Source of the DNA: an uncultured bacterium
Lineage (GTDB): Bacteria; Bacteroidota; Bacteroidia; Bacteroidales; CAIXTV01
Direction of reading: 5' to 3'
Length of the DNA: 40,045 nt
Assembly: GCA_903922465.1 (NCBI GenBank)
Contig: CAIXTV010000092.1
Span: forward strand, 1 to 40,045
Part shown: in pieces, positions 32,827 through 40,045 of the stretch
Layout of the letters: each line of letters begins with the position of its first letter
How positions within the stretch are numbered: position 1 is the stretch's first letter
Notes under the pieces: model-generated
What the model was told of the DNA's origin: nothing
Seen by the model: the letters and a program-made list of their open reading frames with translations, nothing else
The model's database searches: none
Program-made: the position numbers and the translations under genes

Positions 32827-33585
32827 TTAACCAAATCTACCGGAAATATAATCTTCGGTTTGTTTTTTGTCTGGATTAGTATATATTTTTTTCGTTTTAT
32901 TGTATTCAATTAATTCACCTAAATAGAAAAATGCAGTGTTGTCGCTAATTCTGGCAGCTTGTTGCATATTATGTGTAACTATCACTATGGTGAAATTTTC
33001 TTTTAGTTGAAAAATCAACTCTTCAATTTTTGATGTGGATATAGGGTCAAGAGCACTTGCAGGTTCGTCCATGAGGATGATTTCAGGATCGACAGCCAGA
33101 GTGCGGGCGATGCACAAACGTTGTTGTTGTCCGCCTGATAATCCCATAGCAGAATCGTGCAAACGGTCTTTCACTTCATCCCAAATAGCAGCATCGCGCA
33201 GTGATTTCTCTACAATTTCTTTCAATTCACTTTTATTATTGTTGCCATTAATACGTGGACCATAAGCAACATTATCGAAAATTGATTTTGCAAAAGGGTT
33301 TGATTTCTGAAACACCATGCCCACTTTCTTTCGCAGGTTCACCACATCAATATTTTTATCATAAATGTTGATGTCGTCCACAAAAATATTTCCTTCAATT
33401 TTAACCGAATCAATCAAATCGTTCATTCTGTTGAGGCTTCTGAGGAAAGTGGATTTTCCGCAACCCGAAGGACCAATAAGTGCAGTGACCTGCTTTTCGG
33501 GTATACTGATGGAAACATTGTTCAATGCCATTTTGTTTCCATAATATAAGTACATGTTTTCTGTACGAATTTTTTGTAGTATCAT
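32827..33585 (-). CDS. pstB: PstB, phosphate ABC transporter ATPase
   Basis: A 252-residue ABC ATPase with Walker [10 protein letters not shown] (38-46), the LNRMNDLI segment typical of PstB right after it, the [26 protein letters not shown]-loop region, signature [16 protein letters not shown], Walker [14 protein letters not shown] and H-loop IVTHNMQQA. It powers high-affinity phosphate uptake with PstS, PstC and PstA. It lies 9 bp after pstA and 23 bp before the phoU ATG. Confidence 0.97.
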   Translation of the reverse strand: MILQKIRTENMYLYYGNKMALNNVSISIPEKQVTALIGPSGCGKSTFLRSLNRMNDLIDSVKIEGNIFVDDINIYDKNIDVVNLRKKVGMVFQKSNPFAKSIFDNVAYGPRINGNNNKSELKEIVEKSLRDAAIWDEVKDRLHDSAMGLSGGQQQRLCIARTLAVDPEIILMDEPASALDPISTSKIEELIFQLKENFTIVIVTHNMQQAARISDNTAFFYLGELIEYNKTKKIYTNPDKKQTEDYISGRFG

Positions 33586-33594
33586 GTTAGTATT

Positions 33595-34506
33595 TTATGC
33601 TATTCGTCTTCTTCTGATTCTGTATCGTAAAATAATGGCAACTATGTTGAGCGAAAAAGTAAGCAACAACAATACAAGAGTAGTGCCAAATTGTATGGGT
33701 AAAGTTTGATCGACGTTTGCCGATTGAGTGGTCATAATGTAAATATGATATCCGAGCGACATAAACTGATCGCTTAGCGAACCCGGAAGTGTTGCCAAAT
33801 AATAAGCTGCTCCTGTAAATAGAATTGGTGCTACTTCACCGGCTCCACGACTTACGGCTAATATGGTGCCTGTCATAATGCCTGAATATGAACCCGGCAA
33901 CACCACTCTTCTGATGGTTTGCCATTTGGTGGCTCCCAAGGCAAGGCTGGCTTCACGCAATTCGCGTGGAATGGTTTTTAAGGCTTCTTCAACAGAAACT
34001 ATCACCACGGGCAAGGTGAGCAATGCCATGGTTAAACTTGCCCACAATATGTTAGGTTGACCCCATTTGAGTTGTCCTCCCATGAAGGCGCTATCCATTC
34101 CGGTTCCAACAAATTTGATGAAAAAGCCTAAGCCAAACAATCCAAATATAATGGATGGAATAACCGCTAAAGTGCGCACTGCAAAACGTATGCTGCGGGC
34201 AATGACGGAGTTTTCTTTTGCGTACTCGGTTAGATAGATGGCTGTGATGACTCCAAAAGGGACTGCAGCAATAGACATGATGATGACCATTAAGGCTGTG
34301 CCAAACAAGGCAGGAAAGATTCCACCTTGGGTCATCCCCTCTGTTGGGAATGAGGTGAGAAATTCCCAGGTGAACATACTTTTACCTCCAATGATAATTA
34401 CCACCAACATCACTATGAGTATGGTAATAATAATCAGAGCAGAAACAAGAGTTAATCCTTCAAAGAAAAACCCTTTAGCATCTCTTTTAAATCTTTTCAA
34501 TATCAT
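33595..34506 (-). CDS. pstA: PstA, phosphate ABC transporter permease
   Basis: A 303-residue permease with six transmembrane segments and a binding-protein-dependent EAA loop (ELREASLALGATKWQTIRRVVLPGSYSGI). The AVPFGVITAIYLTEYA motif is typical of PstA. It overlaps pstC by ATGA (34503-34506), so translation of the two permeases is coupled. Confidence 0.96.
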   Translation of the reverse strand: MILKRFKRDAKGFFFEGLTLVSALIIITILIVMLVVIIIGGKSMFTWEFLTSFPTEGMTQGGIFPALFGTALMVIIMSIAAVPFGVITAIYLTEYAKENSVIARSIRFAVRTLAVIPSIIFGLFGLGFFIKFVGTGMDSAFMGGQLKWGQPNILWASLTMALLTLPVVIVSVEEALKTIPRELREASLALGATKWQTIRRVVLPGSYSGIMTGTILAVSRGAGEVAPILFTGAAYYLATLPGSLSDQFMSLGYHIYIMTTQSANVDQTLPIQFGTTLVLLLLTFSLNIVAIILRYRIRRRRIA

Positions 34507-35738
34507 TTTCCTTGAATTTTTTTCATTAATCTGCCTTTAACCCAGAATTCGGCAATGGCATTTAATATAAATGTGAAGATGAACAGTAGTGAGCCAATGA
34601 GAAATAAAACATTGTAATGGGTATCGCCAAAAACCACTTCAGCCATTTCAGCACCAATTGTAGCCGCTAAAGTTCTTACCGATTCGAAGGGGTTGAGACC
34701 CATCATGGCGGCATTTCCTGTTGCCATTAGAGCAATCATGGTTTCGCCAAAAACTCTTCCAATACCTAATAAGACTGCAGCAAATATTCCCGGAGTTGCA
34801 GCAGGCAGCATTACAAAAAACGCGGTCTGCCATTTCGAAGCTCCCAATGCAAGGCTGGCTTCATAATAAGTTTTGGGAACTGCATTTAGGGCATCTTCCG
34901 TAATAGTATAAATAATGGGAATAGCGGCTAAGCCCATTGCGATTCCACCAACGAAAGAGTTTAGACGTGTGGCATATCCAAATAGGTCTTGTAAAAAACT
35001 TGCCATAATCATTAAAGCAAAAAAGCCTATTACCACTGAAGGTATGCCCGCTAAAAGTTCAATGGCGGGTTTAATAATTTCTTTTAAACGTTTTGGGGCA
35101 AATACTGAAGTGTATAAAGCTGCCAATATGGCTAAGGGGGCAGCAAACAACATGGATATTATGGTGATTTTTAAAGTTCCAAGAAGCAGAGGCAATAATC
35201 CAAACCTTGGATTGTCTGATACGGGTTGCCAATCTTTGGTTACTAAAGTCTTAAGGGCATGTTTGTTATTGTCTGTTGTGCTAACTTCAGTTGCTTTTGA
35301 TTCGGATGTAGCATAATTCTCAATCATCGAAGTATCATCTGCTGTTTGCACTCCATATTGTTCTTGTTTTGCAGGTTGAGCGCTTGCCTGCTGAGCTGTT
35401 TCCTGTGTTGAGGTCTGTATTGTTGCCTCTGTTAAAGTATCTGAAGTCACTACGCCGTATTGTTCTTGCTTTTCGGGCTCAGGAGCAGGCACTCCGTATT
35501 GTTCTTGAATTTCGTTTGGGTTGCTTTGGGCTTGTTTGCTTGAATCTTGTTCTGTTTTATGTTCAGCATCTTTACTGAAATTAAATATTGGAAACGATTC
35601 GCGAAAAACAAAAAAGAATATCAATACTATGAAAGTGATAGAAAGGAAAGCAACAGATTTAATGATCCGTTCAGCGATATAGTCGGACCATCGGAATTTC
35701 TTTTTGGTGATGTCAATTTTCTGTTTTAGTTCATTCAT
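34503..35738 (-). CDS. pstC: PstC, phosphate ABC transporter permease with QEQYGV-repeat insert
   Basis: A 411-residue permease; E. coli PstC has about 320. After a cytoplasmic start and TM1 (about 27-46) comes a polar stretch (about 55-165) rich in Gln, Glu, Thr and Ala in which QEQYGV occurs three times (78-83, 91-96, 125-130). The core resumes with DWQPVSDNPRFGLLPLLLGTLKIT and contains the EAA loop YEASLALGASKWQTAFFVMLPAATPGI. The insert should lie in the periplasm between TM1 and TM2. It may contact PstS or the cell wall, which is inference. It lies 96 bp after pstS and overlaps pstA. Confidence 0.95.
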   Translation of the reverse strand: MNELKQKIDITKKKFRWSDYIAERIIKSVAFLSITFIVLIFFFVFRESFPIFNFSKDAEHKTEQDSSKQAQSNPNEIQEQYGVPAPEPEKQEQYGVVTSDTLTEATIQTSTQETAQQASAQPAKQEQYGVQTADDTSMIENYATSESKATEVSTTDNNKHALKTLVTKDWQPVSDNPRFGLLPLLLGTLKITIISMLFAAPLAILAALYTSVFAPKRLKEIIKPAIELLAGIPSVVIGFFALMIMASFLQDLFGYATRLNSFVGGIAMGLAAIPIIYTITEDALNAVPKTYYEASLALGASKWQTAFFVMLPAATPGIFAAVLLGIGRVFGETMIALMATGNAAMMGLNPFESVRTLAATIGAEMAEVVFGDTHYNVLFLIGSLLFIFTFILNAIAEFWVKGRLMKKIQGK

Positions 35739-35834
35739 TAGCTCTGTTAACTTTAATTATTTAGAAATTAAAAATTGAGAAGAGCATCTGTAAAAGATGC
35801 GCTTCTCATAATTGCTTTTAGATGAAAGTTATTG

Positions 35835-36677
35835 TTATCGAACTGGGAAGTAACCTACCTGAGTTACCAATGCTTGACCTTCGCTGCTTAATATCCAATC
35901 GATATATGTTTTGATTGCACCACTTGGGCGATTTCTTACATACATATATAAGTAGCGTGTAATTGGGTATTGATTTGATTTAATGGTTTCTGCAGTTGCT
36001 GCATAAGCTATGCTCTTAGCGTCTTTTTTAACTTTACATATTTCAATGCCTGTTGAATAGGCGGCTCCGCCGTATCCAATTCCATTTATATCTTTCTTAA
36101 CGGCGTTAACTACAGCAGCTGTTCCGGGAAGTGTTTGGCAGTTTGCGGCATAATCTGCTTTAACTACATTGTCTTTAAAGAATACATAGGTCCCTGAACT
36201 GTTTTCTCTTCCATATAATTTTATCTCTGCATCAACTCCACCAACACTTTTCCAATTAGTGATTCTTCCTGAGTAAATATCACTTAATTGTTTTATAGTC
36301 AGTTCTTTTACTTTATTGGTAGGATGTAAATACACTGTAATACCGTCTTTTGCGCAAGGAATTTCAATTCCTAAGGTATTGTAACGAGCTTTCAATTTAT
36401 CGATTTCTGTTTGGCTCATTTTACGACTTGAGTTGCAAATGTCAGTTGATCCATTGATTAAGGCTGAAACACCTACACCTGAACCACCTCCAGTTACTTG
36501 AATGGAAATGTTTGGGTTCTTTTTCATAAATACTTCTGCCCATTTTTGAGCTAATATTACCATGGTGTCTGAGCCTTTTACAGTAATTTTCACTGGATTC
36601 ATGAAGGCGAAACTGATAACGCTTATTCCGATAATACTAAGTATCGCTGCGATTCTTTTGATTTTAATTAAGTTCAT
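35835..36677 (-). CDS. pstS: PstS-family phosphate-binding protein
   Basis: A 280-residue periplasmic substrate-binding protein. A signal peptide (about 1-25) is followed by VKGSDTMVILAQKWAEVFM, the phosphate-binding GGGSGVGVSALINGSTDICNSSR segment, YGRENSSGTYVFFKDNVV and the C-terminal YLYMYVRNRPSGAIKTYIDWILS. This is the PBP-like PstS type common in Bacteroidota. It hands phosphate to PstC-PstA. It lies 38 bp after the porin gene, so the porin and pst genes probably share one transcript. Confidence 0.95.
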   Translation of the reverse strand: MNLIKIKRIAAILSIIGISVISFAFMNPVKITVKGSDTMVILAQKWAEVFMKKNPNISIQVTGGGSGVGVSALINGSTDICNSSRKMSQTEIDKLKARYNTLGIEIPCAKDGITVYLHPTNKVKELTIKQLSDIYSGRITNWKSVGGVDAEIKLYGRENSSGTYVFFKDNVVKADYAANCQTLPGTAAVVNAVKKDINGIGYGGAAYSTGIEICKVKKDAKSIAYAATAETIKSNQYPITRYLYMYVRNRPSGAIKTYIDWILSSEGQALVTQVGYFPVR

Positions 36678-36715
36678 TTCTTTTAGATTTAAGGTTTATT
36701 ATTTTGGTTATGAGA

Positions 36716-38110
36716 TTAAAATTTTGCTTGCAATCTGAGGGTTAATTGATTCTCTCTGAATATCTGACTATAATCAATAGTGCCCGGAGTTCCATTTGGA
36801 TTTGTATATGTTTCAATGAGGTTAGATGTACCACTTGCATTTTTACCCACTTTTTCGTTTTGAACTATTGAATAAGCTAAAGTGATTCTAATGTTATCAT
36901 CAAAGTAATAATGCCAAGCGAGAGTATAAGTTGTATAGGCTAAATCGGCTTTGGTACATTTTAAAGCACCAATCTTCATGGTATTATCTCCTGTGAATTT
37001 CAACACATTAACATCCGAGCCACTAACACTGGTATTGGGGTCGTAGAAATCATAACGAAAAGCAAATTGATTTTTTCTGCCTACATTCTTTATAAGATAT
37101 ACATAGTAGCCAGCAAATTTGTTCTGAAAGTTTGGTAAAAGATTACCGTTAGCAAACTTTGCACCACCTAAAGTAGCATTATTCCCAGTGATATATTCAC
37201 CTTTAAGAGACATACCGCCTAAAACATCAGCAAAGAATTGAAATTCTCCACCAAACCAATTCCTTGAAACAGAGTTACCCACTTTAGATGAATCAATGGT
37301 TTTATAATCGCTTCTTAAGGTTGCATTGGTGCTCGATTTTAATGAACCAAAGTAGGCATGTGCACCAATATCCAATCCACCAAACGAACCCAGTTTGAAA
37401 GAATAGGTTGCTCTTGCCATATAATCTTTGAAATTATCGTAATCTTTATTTTCGATAGTATTGCTTGTTGATTTACCGGTTGTATCAGAATATTGGGTGA
37501 ATCCACCATCATTTCCATTGAATATAGCTAATTGTATTTTTAAAGGAATGCTTTCAGGAGTTACCTCTAATTTGGCACCTATAGCGCGTTCCCCTGGATA
37601 TAATGTCCTGATGATAAGTGAACGTTCAGGAACTTCGCGTTGGCTTGATGAGTATTCAACTTCGTAGTTCGGACGATTAAATTTACCAGCCCATAAACTA
37701 AAGGTTTTTTTCAGTATCCCACTTTTAATCCACTGTTCATTTAAAACAACATAAGCATCTTTTAATGAAAGGCTACCAGGAGCAAAGTCGGGCTGTAATA
37801 CAAATTTAATTCCTTCTGCTGCTTCATAAGTTACCTTTAGTCTAGCTCTTCTTATCGAAAAGTAATTATAAAGACTTGGAGCACTCAGTTTGTTTTCGAA
37901 ATTATCATATTGAGCTTGAATATAACCCGATAATTTTATTTTCGTTAGTTTTGAAAGGCTGCTTTCAGAGGTTAATAAACGCTCATCGAGACCAGAAATC
38001 CGATCTTTAATTTCGCCGATTTGTTCTTTTAAAGAATCTTCAACGCTTTGTGATTTTGCTTGGATTACAAAGCTTAAAATAAGGATGGTAAAAAGAAATA
38101 ATTTTTTCAT
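36716..38110 (-). CDS. Phosphate-selective porin (OprO/OprP family)
   Basis: From the ATG at 38110 it has 464 residues with a clean signal peptide (MKKLFLFTILILSFVIQAKS); the 23 extra upstream codons in the open frame (from 38179) are not signal-like and overlap the promoter. A short coiled coil (VEDSLKEQIGEIKDRISGLDERL) precedes a beta-barrel of the phosphate-selective porin O/P family: SGYIQAQYDNFENK, YFSIRRARLKVTYEAAEGIKFVLQPDFAPGSLSLKDAYVVL, ending in LTLRLQAKF with the terminal phenylalanine expected for outer-membrane insertion. It brings phosphate or polyphosphate across the outer membrane for the Pst system. Confidence 0.93.
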   Translation of the reverse strand: MKKLFLFTILILSFVIQAKSQSVEDSLKEQIGEIKDRISGLDERLLTSESSLSKLTKIKLSGYIQAQYDNFENKLSAPSLYNYFSIRRARLKVTYEAAEGIKFVLQPDFAPGSLSLKDAYVVLNEQWIKSGILKKTFSLWAGKFNRPNYEVEYSSSQREVPERSLIIRTLYPGERAIGAKLEVTPESIPLKIQLAIFNGNDGGFTQYSDTTGKSTSNTIENKDYDNFKDYMARATYSFKLGSFGGLDIGAHAYFGSLKSSTNATLRSDYKTIDSSKVGNSVSRNWFGGEFQFFADVLGGMSLKGEYITGNNATLGGAKFANGNLLPNFQNKFAGYYVYLIKNVGRKNQFAFRYDFYDPNTSVSGSDVNVLKFTGDNTMKIGALKCTKADLAYTTYTLAWHYYFDDNIRITLAYSIVQNEKVGKNASGTSNLIETYTNPNGTPGTIDYSQIFRENQLTLRLQAKF

Positions 38111-38155
38111 GTTTTGTTTTTGTAATTTGGTTTTACTTGTTTTTATTTGATGTGG

Positions 38156-38163
38156 CAAAAGTA
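38156..38163 (-). promoter_or_regulatory. Candidate -7 promoter element for the porin-pst operon
   Basis: The minus strand reads TACTTTTG followed by CC, matching TAnnTTTG(C). A TTTG lies 13 bases further upstream, closer than the usual -33 spacing. The leader to the ATG at 38110 is about 40 bases. Confidence 0.5.
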
Positions 38164-38207
38164 TAGTGGTTTGTTTCAAAAGAGGTTAAACTACGGTTAT
38201 GTTTATA

Positions 38208-38250
38208 TTAAGTAATTGTTAGCTGGCAAGGGTCAATGTTAAGTAATTGT
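38208..38250. promoter_or_regulatory. Exact 12-bp direct repeats upstream of the porin-pst operon
   Basis: TTAAGTAATTGT occurs at 38208-38219 and again at 38239-38250, 31 bases (three turns) apart and 45-90 bases upstream of the -7 element. A related ATTAAGTTAATATTAG lies beside the promoter of the small gene at 38.8 kb. Possible activator binding sites of the phosphate regulon; not tested. Confidence 0.4.
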
Positions 38251-38581
38251 AAAGTGTTGGTGGTGTTCGATTTTGTTTCTTGCAGAAATCCAAGTTGTTA
38301 TAGAGATTGAAAATTTACTCTCTGATGGTTAATCCTCCGCTGCTTTATGTGATTTGTCTTCTAAGCTAAAGTGGTTTTCAAAAAATGAAAAGGTTTTTAT
38401 TGATACACTACGCTTGTTTCGAGGAGCCCATTTTTAATATCTAAACTTTGATGAAAAGCATTTACTGAGTAAGCTAGCTGTTTAGGATGTTTCGATTTCT
38501 GATTAAGATTAGAGCATTAAAAAATGATGCTTACAAAAGATTTTATTTTAATGACCTGTATTATAAATTACGCTCAAAAGC
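38251..38581. other. Gene-free gap between the small helical gene and the porin promoter
   Basis: AT-rich; no gene, array or clear hairpin recognised. It may hold a terminator for the small gene, but no stem with a U tract was found. Confidence 0.45.
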
Positions 38582-38779
38582 TTAATCTAATAAGCCAAGC
38601 ATAGTACCAGAAATCAATTTCCTTGCTTGATCTGCTTTTATTAATCCCCTTTTGTAAAGATCAAATGCTTTTTCAGGTTGTCCTGAATTTTCAAACAATA
38701 ATCCTAATTTCAAGATGTTTTCGTAATAACTTTCTTGAATTGTAAGTATCTCTTCAAGGTCTCTTATATTTGTATTCAT
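38582..38779 (-). CDS. Small helical protein in the phosphate cluster
   Basis: A 65-residue protein with no signal peptide: MNTNIRDLEEILTIQESYYE, NILKLGLLFENSGQPEKAFD, LYKRGLIKADQARKLISGTM, then LGLLD. The LLFENSGQPEKAFDLYKRGL part resembles a single TPR-like helical hairpin. A consensus -7 element (38799-38806) with a short leader supports it as a real gene. Function unknown; it lies between ppx and the porin gene in the same direction, which hints at phosphate or polyphosphate metabolism. Confidence 0.7.
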   Translation of the reverse strand: MNTNIRDLEEILTIQESYYENILKLGLLFENSGQPEKAFDLYKRGLIKADQARKLISGTMLGLLD

Positions 38780-38798
38780 ATGTGTTTTTATAATTGTG

Positions 38799-38806
38799 CA
38801 AAGTTA
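38799..38806 (-). promoter_or_regulatory. Candidate -7 promoter element for the small helical gene
   Basis: The minus strand reads TAACTTTG followed by C, a full match to TAnnTTTG(C), 19 bases before the ATG at 38779. ATTAAGTTAATATTAG lies just upstream on the plus strand. Confidence 0.55.
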
Positions 38807-38875
38807 TATCGCTTACATTAAGTTAATATTAGGTGCATATTATTTCTAGATGAAGTTGTGAAATTGAATAATCCT

Positions 38876-39778
38876 TTACAGAAATTTCTCTGTCTTCTTT
38901 AAAAGATATTCTTTGTGTAACATCTGCACAAGGCCATCTGCAAGGCTGATTTGAGGTACAAAAATGTGATCAACCTTAATCCATTTGCAAACAGTTTGAA
39001 AAATCTCTATTGCAGGGATAATTACATCCGCACGATCTGGACGCATATCTAATAAGTCTATACGCTCCTTTACTGTATAATTAGATAAATGTTCAAAGGC
39101 ATATTTCAAATTTTCGCTAGTTATTATTTTAGATTCTCTATTGCCGTAAAGTTTTACCAACTTATTTATATTACCTCCACTACCAATACAAAAGACCTTT
39201 TCGTTTAATGCTGAGAATGGTTTTAAAGTTTTTTTCATTCGATTCCATTCATCTTCAGTTGTTTTTTTATTCATAAGCCTAATAGTTCCTATTTCAAAAC
39301 TGTTAGAGCTAATAATCTTATTGTCTTTTGAAAAAGTAATCTCTGTACTTCCACCACCTACGTCAACAAACATACTATAGGCGCAATTTTCAGGCATAAC
39401 AAAACTATTAGAAGAGGCTATAATATTTGCTTCTTCGTATCCACTTAATGTTTTAATTTCAACTCCGGTTTCGCTTAGAACCTGGTTTATCGCATCTGAA
39501 CTATTGGTGGCTTCACGCATAGCAGCGGTGGCGCATGCACGAAAGGATTCAACTTCATTAACGTCAATCAAGAATTTATAAGCCTTAATGGTATCAACAA
39601 GTTTTCTGATTTTTAAGGCTGAAATTTTATGATTATTCTGAAAAACATCCATCCCCAAACGGAGAGGAACTCTTATAAATAACTCCTTTTCAACTTTTAC
39701 ATTGCCATTATGCTTGGTGAATTTAGCAATAAGTAAACGGGCAGCATTAGACCCAATATCAATTCCGGCAAACAACAT
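38876..39778 (-). CDS. ppx: Ppx/GppA-family exopolyphosphatase
   Basis: A 300-residue sugar-kinase/HSP70-fold phosphatase. The two phosphate-binding motifs are GIDIGSNAARLLIA (about residues 5-18) and MFVDVGGGSTEITF (about 136-150). The family catalytic glutamate region appears as RACATAAMREATNS. The C-terminal HD-like extension of E. coli Ppx is missing, so this is the short GppA/Ppx form usual in Bacteroidota. It removes phosphate from polyphosphate or pppGpp. It follows ppk by 12 bp, so synthesis and breakdown of polyphosphate are encoded together. Confidence 0.93.
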   Translation of the reverse strand: MLFAGIDIGSNAARLLIAKFTKHNGNVKVEKELFIRVPLRLGMDVFQNNHKISALKIRKLVDTIKAYKFLIDVNEVESFRACATAAMREATNSSDAINQVLSETGVEIKTLSGYEEANIIASSNSFVMPENCAYSMFVDVGGGSTEITFSKDNKIISSNSFEIGTIRLMNKKTTEDEWNRMKKTLKPFSALNEKVFCIGSGGNINKLVKLYGNRESKIITSENLKYAFEHLSNYTVKERIDLLDMRPDRADVIIPAIEIFQTVCKWIKVDHIFVPQISLADGLVQMLHKEYLLKKTEKFL

Positions 39779-39790
39779 ATATATAAGGAG

Positions 39791-40045
39791 TTAGTTTATT
39801 AGGTCTTTTAAATAGCTATAAAACATAATTTGTGAGCGTACTTTCCTTGATTTATATGTTTTCTTATATTCATTAAGTTTAACAGAATCTATTATTCTGG
39901 CTTTTGTATTATCATTAAGCTGAATGATTAAGAGCTTTCGTAATTCATTTTGAATTTCTTTATCATAAATAGGACAGCTGGCTTCTACTCGTGAGTCGAA
40001 ATTACGCACCATCCAATCTGCCGAAGAAATATAAAACATTTCATC
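39791..40045 (-). CDS. ppk: Polyphosphate kinase, C-terminal end (5' partial)
   Basis: The frame is open to the window edge (Asp-Glu before the ATG at 40039), so this is the last 84 codons of a larger gene. YISSADWMVRNFDSRVEASCPIYD and the following IQNELRKLLIIQLNDNTKARI are the highly conserved C-terminal segment of polyphosphate kinase 1, which makes polyphosphate from ATP. The catalytic histidines lie outside the window. The operon partner is ppx. Confidence 0.92.
   Translation of the reverse strand, partial: DEMFYISSADWMVRNFDSRVEASCPIYDKEIQNELRKLLIIQLNDNTKARIIDSVKLNEYKKTYKSRKVRSQIMFYSYLKDLIN

Noticed and set aside
38111-38179. Upstream start for the phosphate porin
   Set aside because: The extra 23 residues would precede a clean signal peptide and would overlap the predicted -7 element.

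Overview
The window looks like a low-GC chromosome segment of a member of the phylum Bacteroidota. Three things point there: secreted proteins ending in type IX secretion (T9SS) sorting domains of both type A (Por tail) and type B (gliding-motility CHU_C tail), many genes preceded by the Bacteroidota -7 promoter element TAnnTTTG, and a CXXX-repeat radical-SAM peptide locus of the kind known from this phylum. No rRNA, tRNA, CRISPR, transposase, integrase or phage gene was recognised, so a genus cannot be named.

Layout. 1-1.4 kb: 3' part of a secreted Ig-like protein with a duplicated dockerin-like calcium motif. 1.5-5.1 kb (minus): two tandem FdtA/WxcM-type sugar ketoisomerases, aspartate kinase, a four-helix-bundle protein flanked by inverted copies of a dispersed sequence, and a nitrilase-family omega-amidase. 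5.2-7.4 kb (plus): KpsF-type arabinose-5-phosphate isomerase, an AhpD-like protein and LptB. 8.4-12.6 kb: CPBP membrane protease and a 1022-residue T9SS protein with NHL repeats. 13.7-16.9 kb (minus): riboflavin synthase behind an 859-residue T9SS type B protein. 17.2-19.7 kb (plus): a tight operon of ferredoxin-nitroreductase, MtnA and a class II aldolase, probably methylthioribose salvage. 20.7-24.9 kb (minus): a RiPP-like operon (cysteine-repeat precursor peptide, radical SAM/SPASM enzyme, second maturase, small accessory protein) followed directly by tatA and tatC. 25.5-31.9 kb: lipoprotein, pyrophosphatase, PgpH-type HD phosphodiesterase, an unknown basic protein, a single-domain response regulator and a small membrane protein. 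32.1-40.0 kb (minus): a phosphate block, ppk-ppx, a small helical protein, phosphate porin, pstS-pstC-pstA-pstB-phoU.

Two things stand out. First, the precursor peptide at 24.7-24.9 kb has a twin-arginine motif (RREFIK) before its hydrophobic segment and then seven cysteines mostly four residues apart, while tatA and tatC lie at the end of the same gene run. This suggests that a modified peptide is folded in the cytoplasm and exported by Tat. A perfect 14-bp hairpin with a U tract separates the peptide gene from its enzymes, and the second maturase is cut by a TAG after which 28 further codons stay open in frame.

Second, all four gene-free gaps of about 0.9 kb or more (7.4-8.4, 12.6-13.7, 19.7-20.7 and 30.0-30.9 kb) carry a tandem array with a 21-bp period, two turns of B-DNA. 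The four arrays differ in primary sequence, but each unit or unit pair contains a short dyad-symmetric core. In the 19.8-20.3 kb array the core appears first in one orientation, then as its exact reverse complement, then is replaced by a palindrome. The long ORFs there are by-products of a 21-base, stop-poor period and are not annotated as genes.
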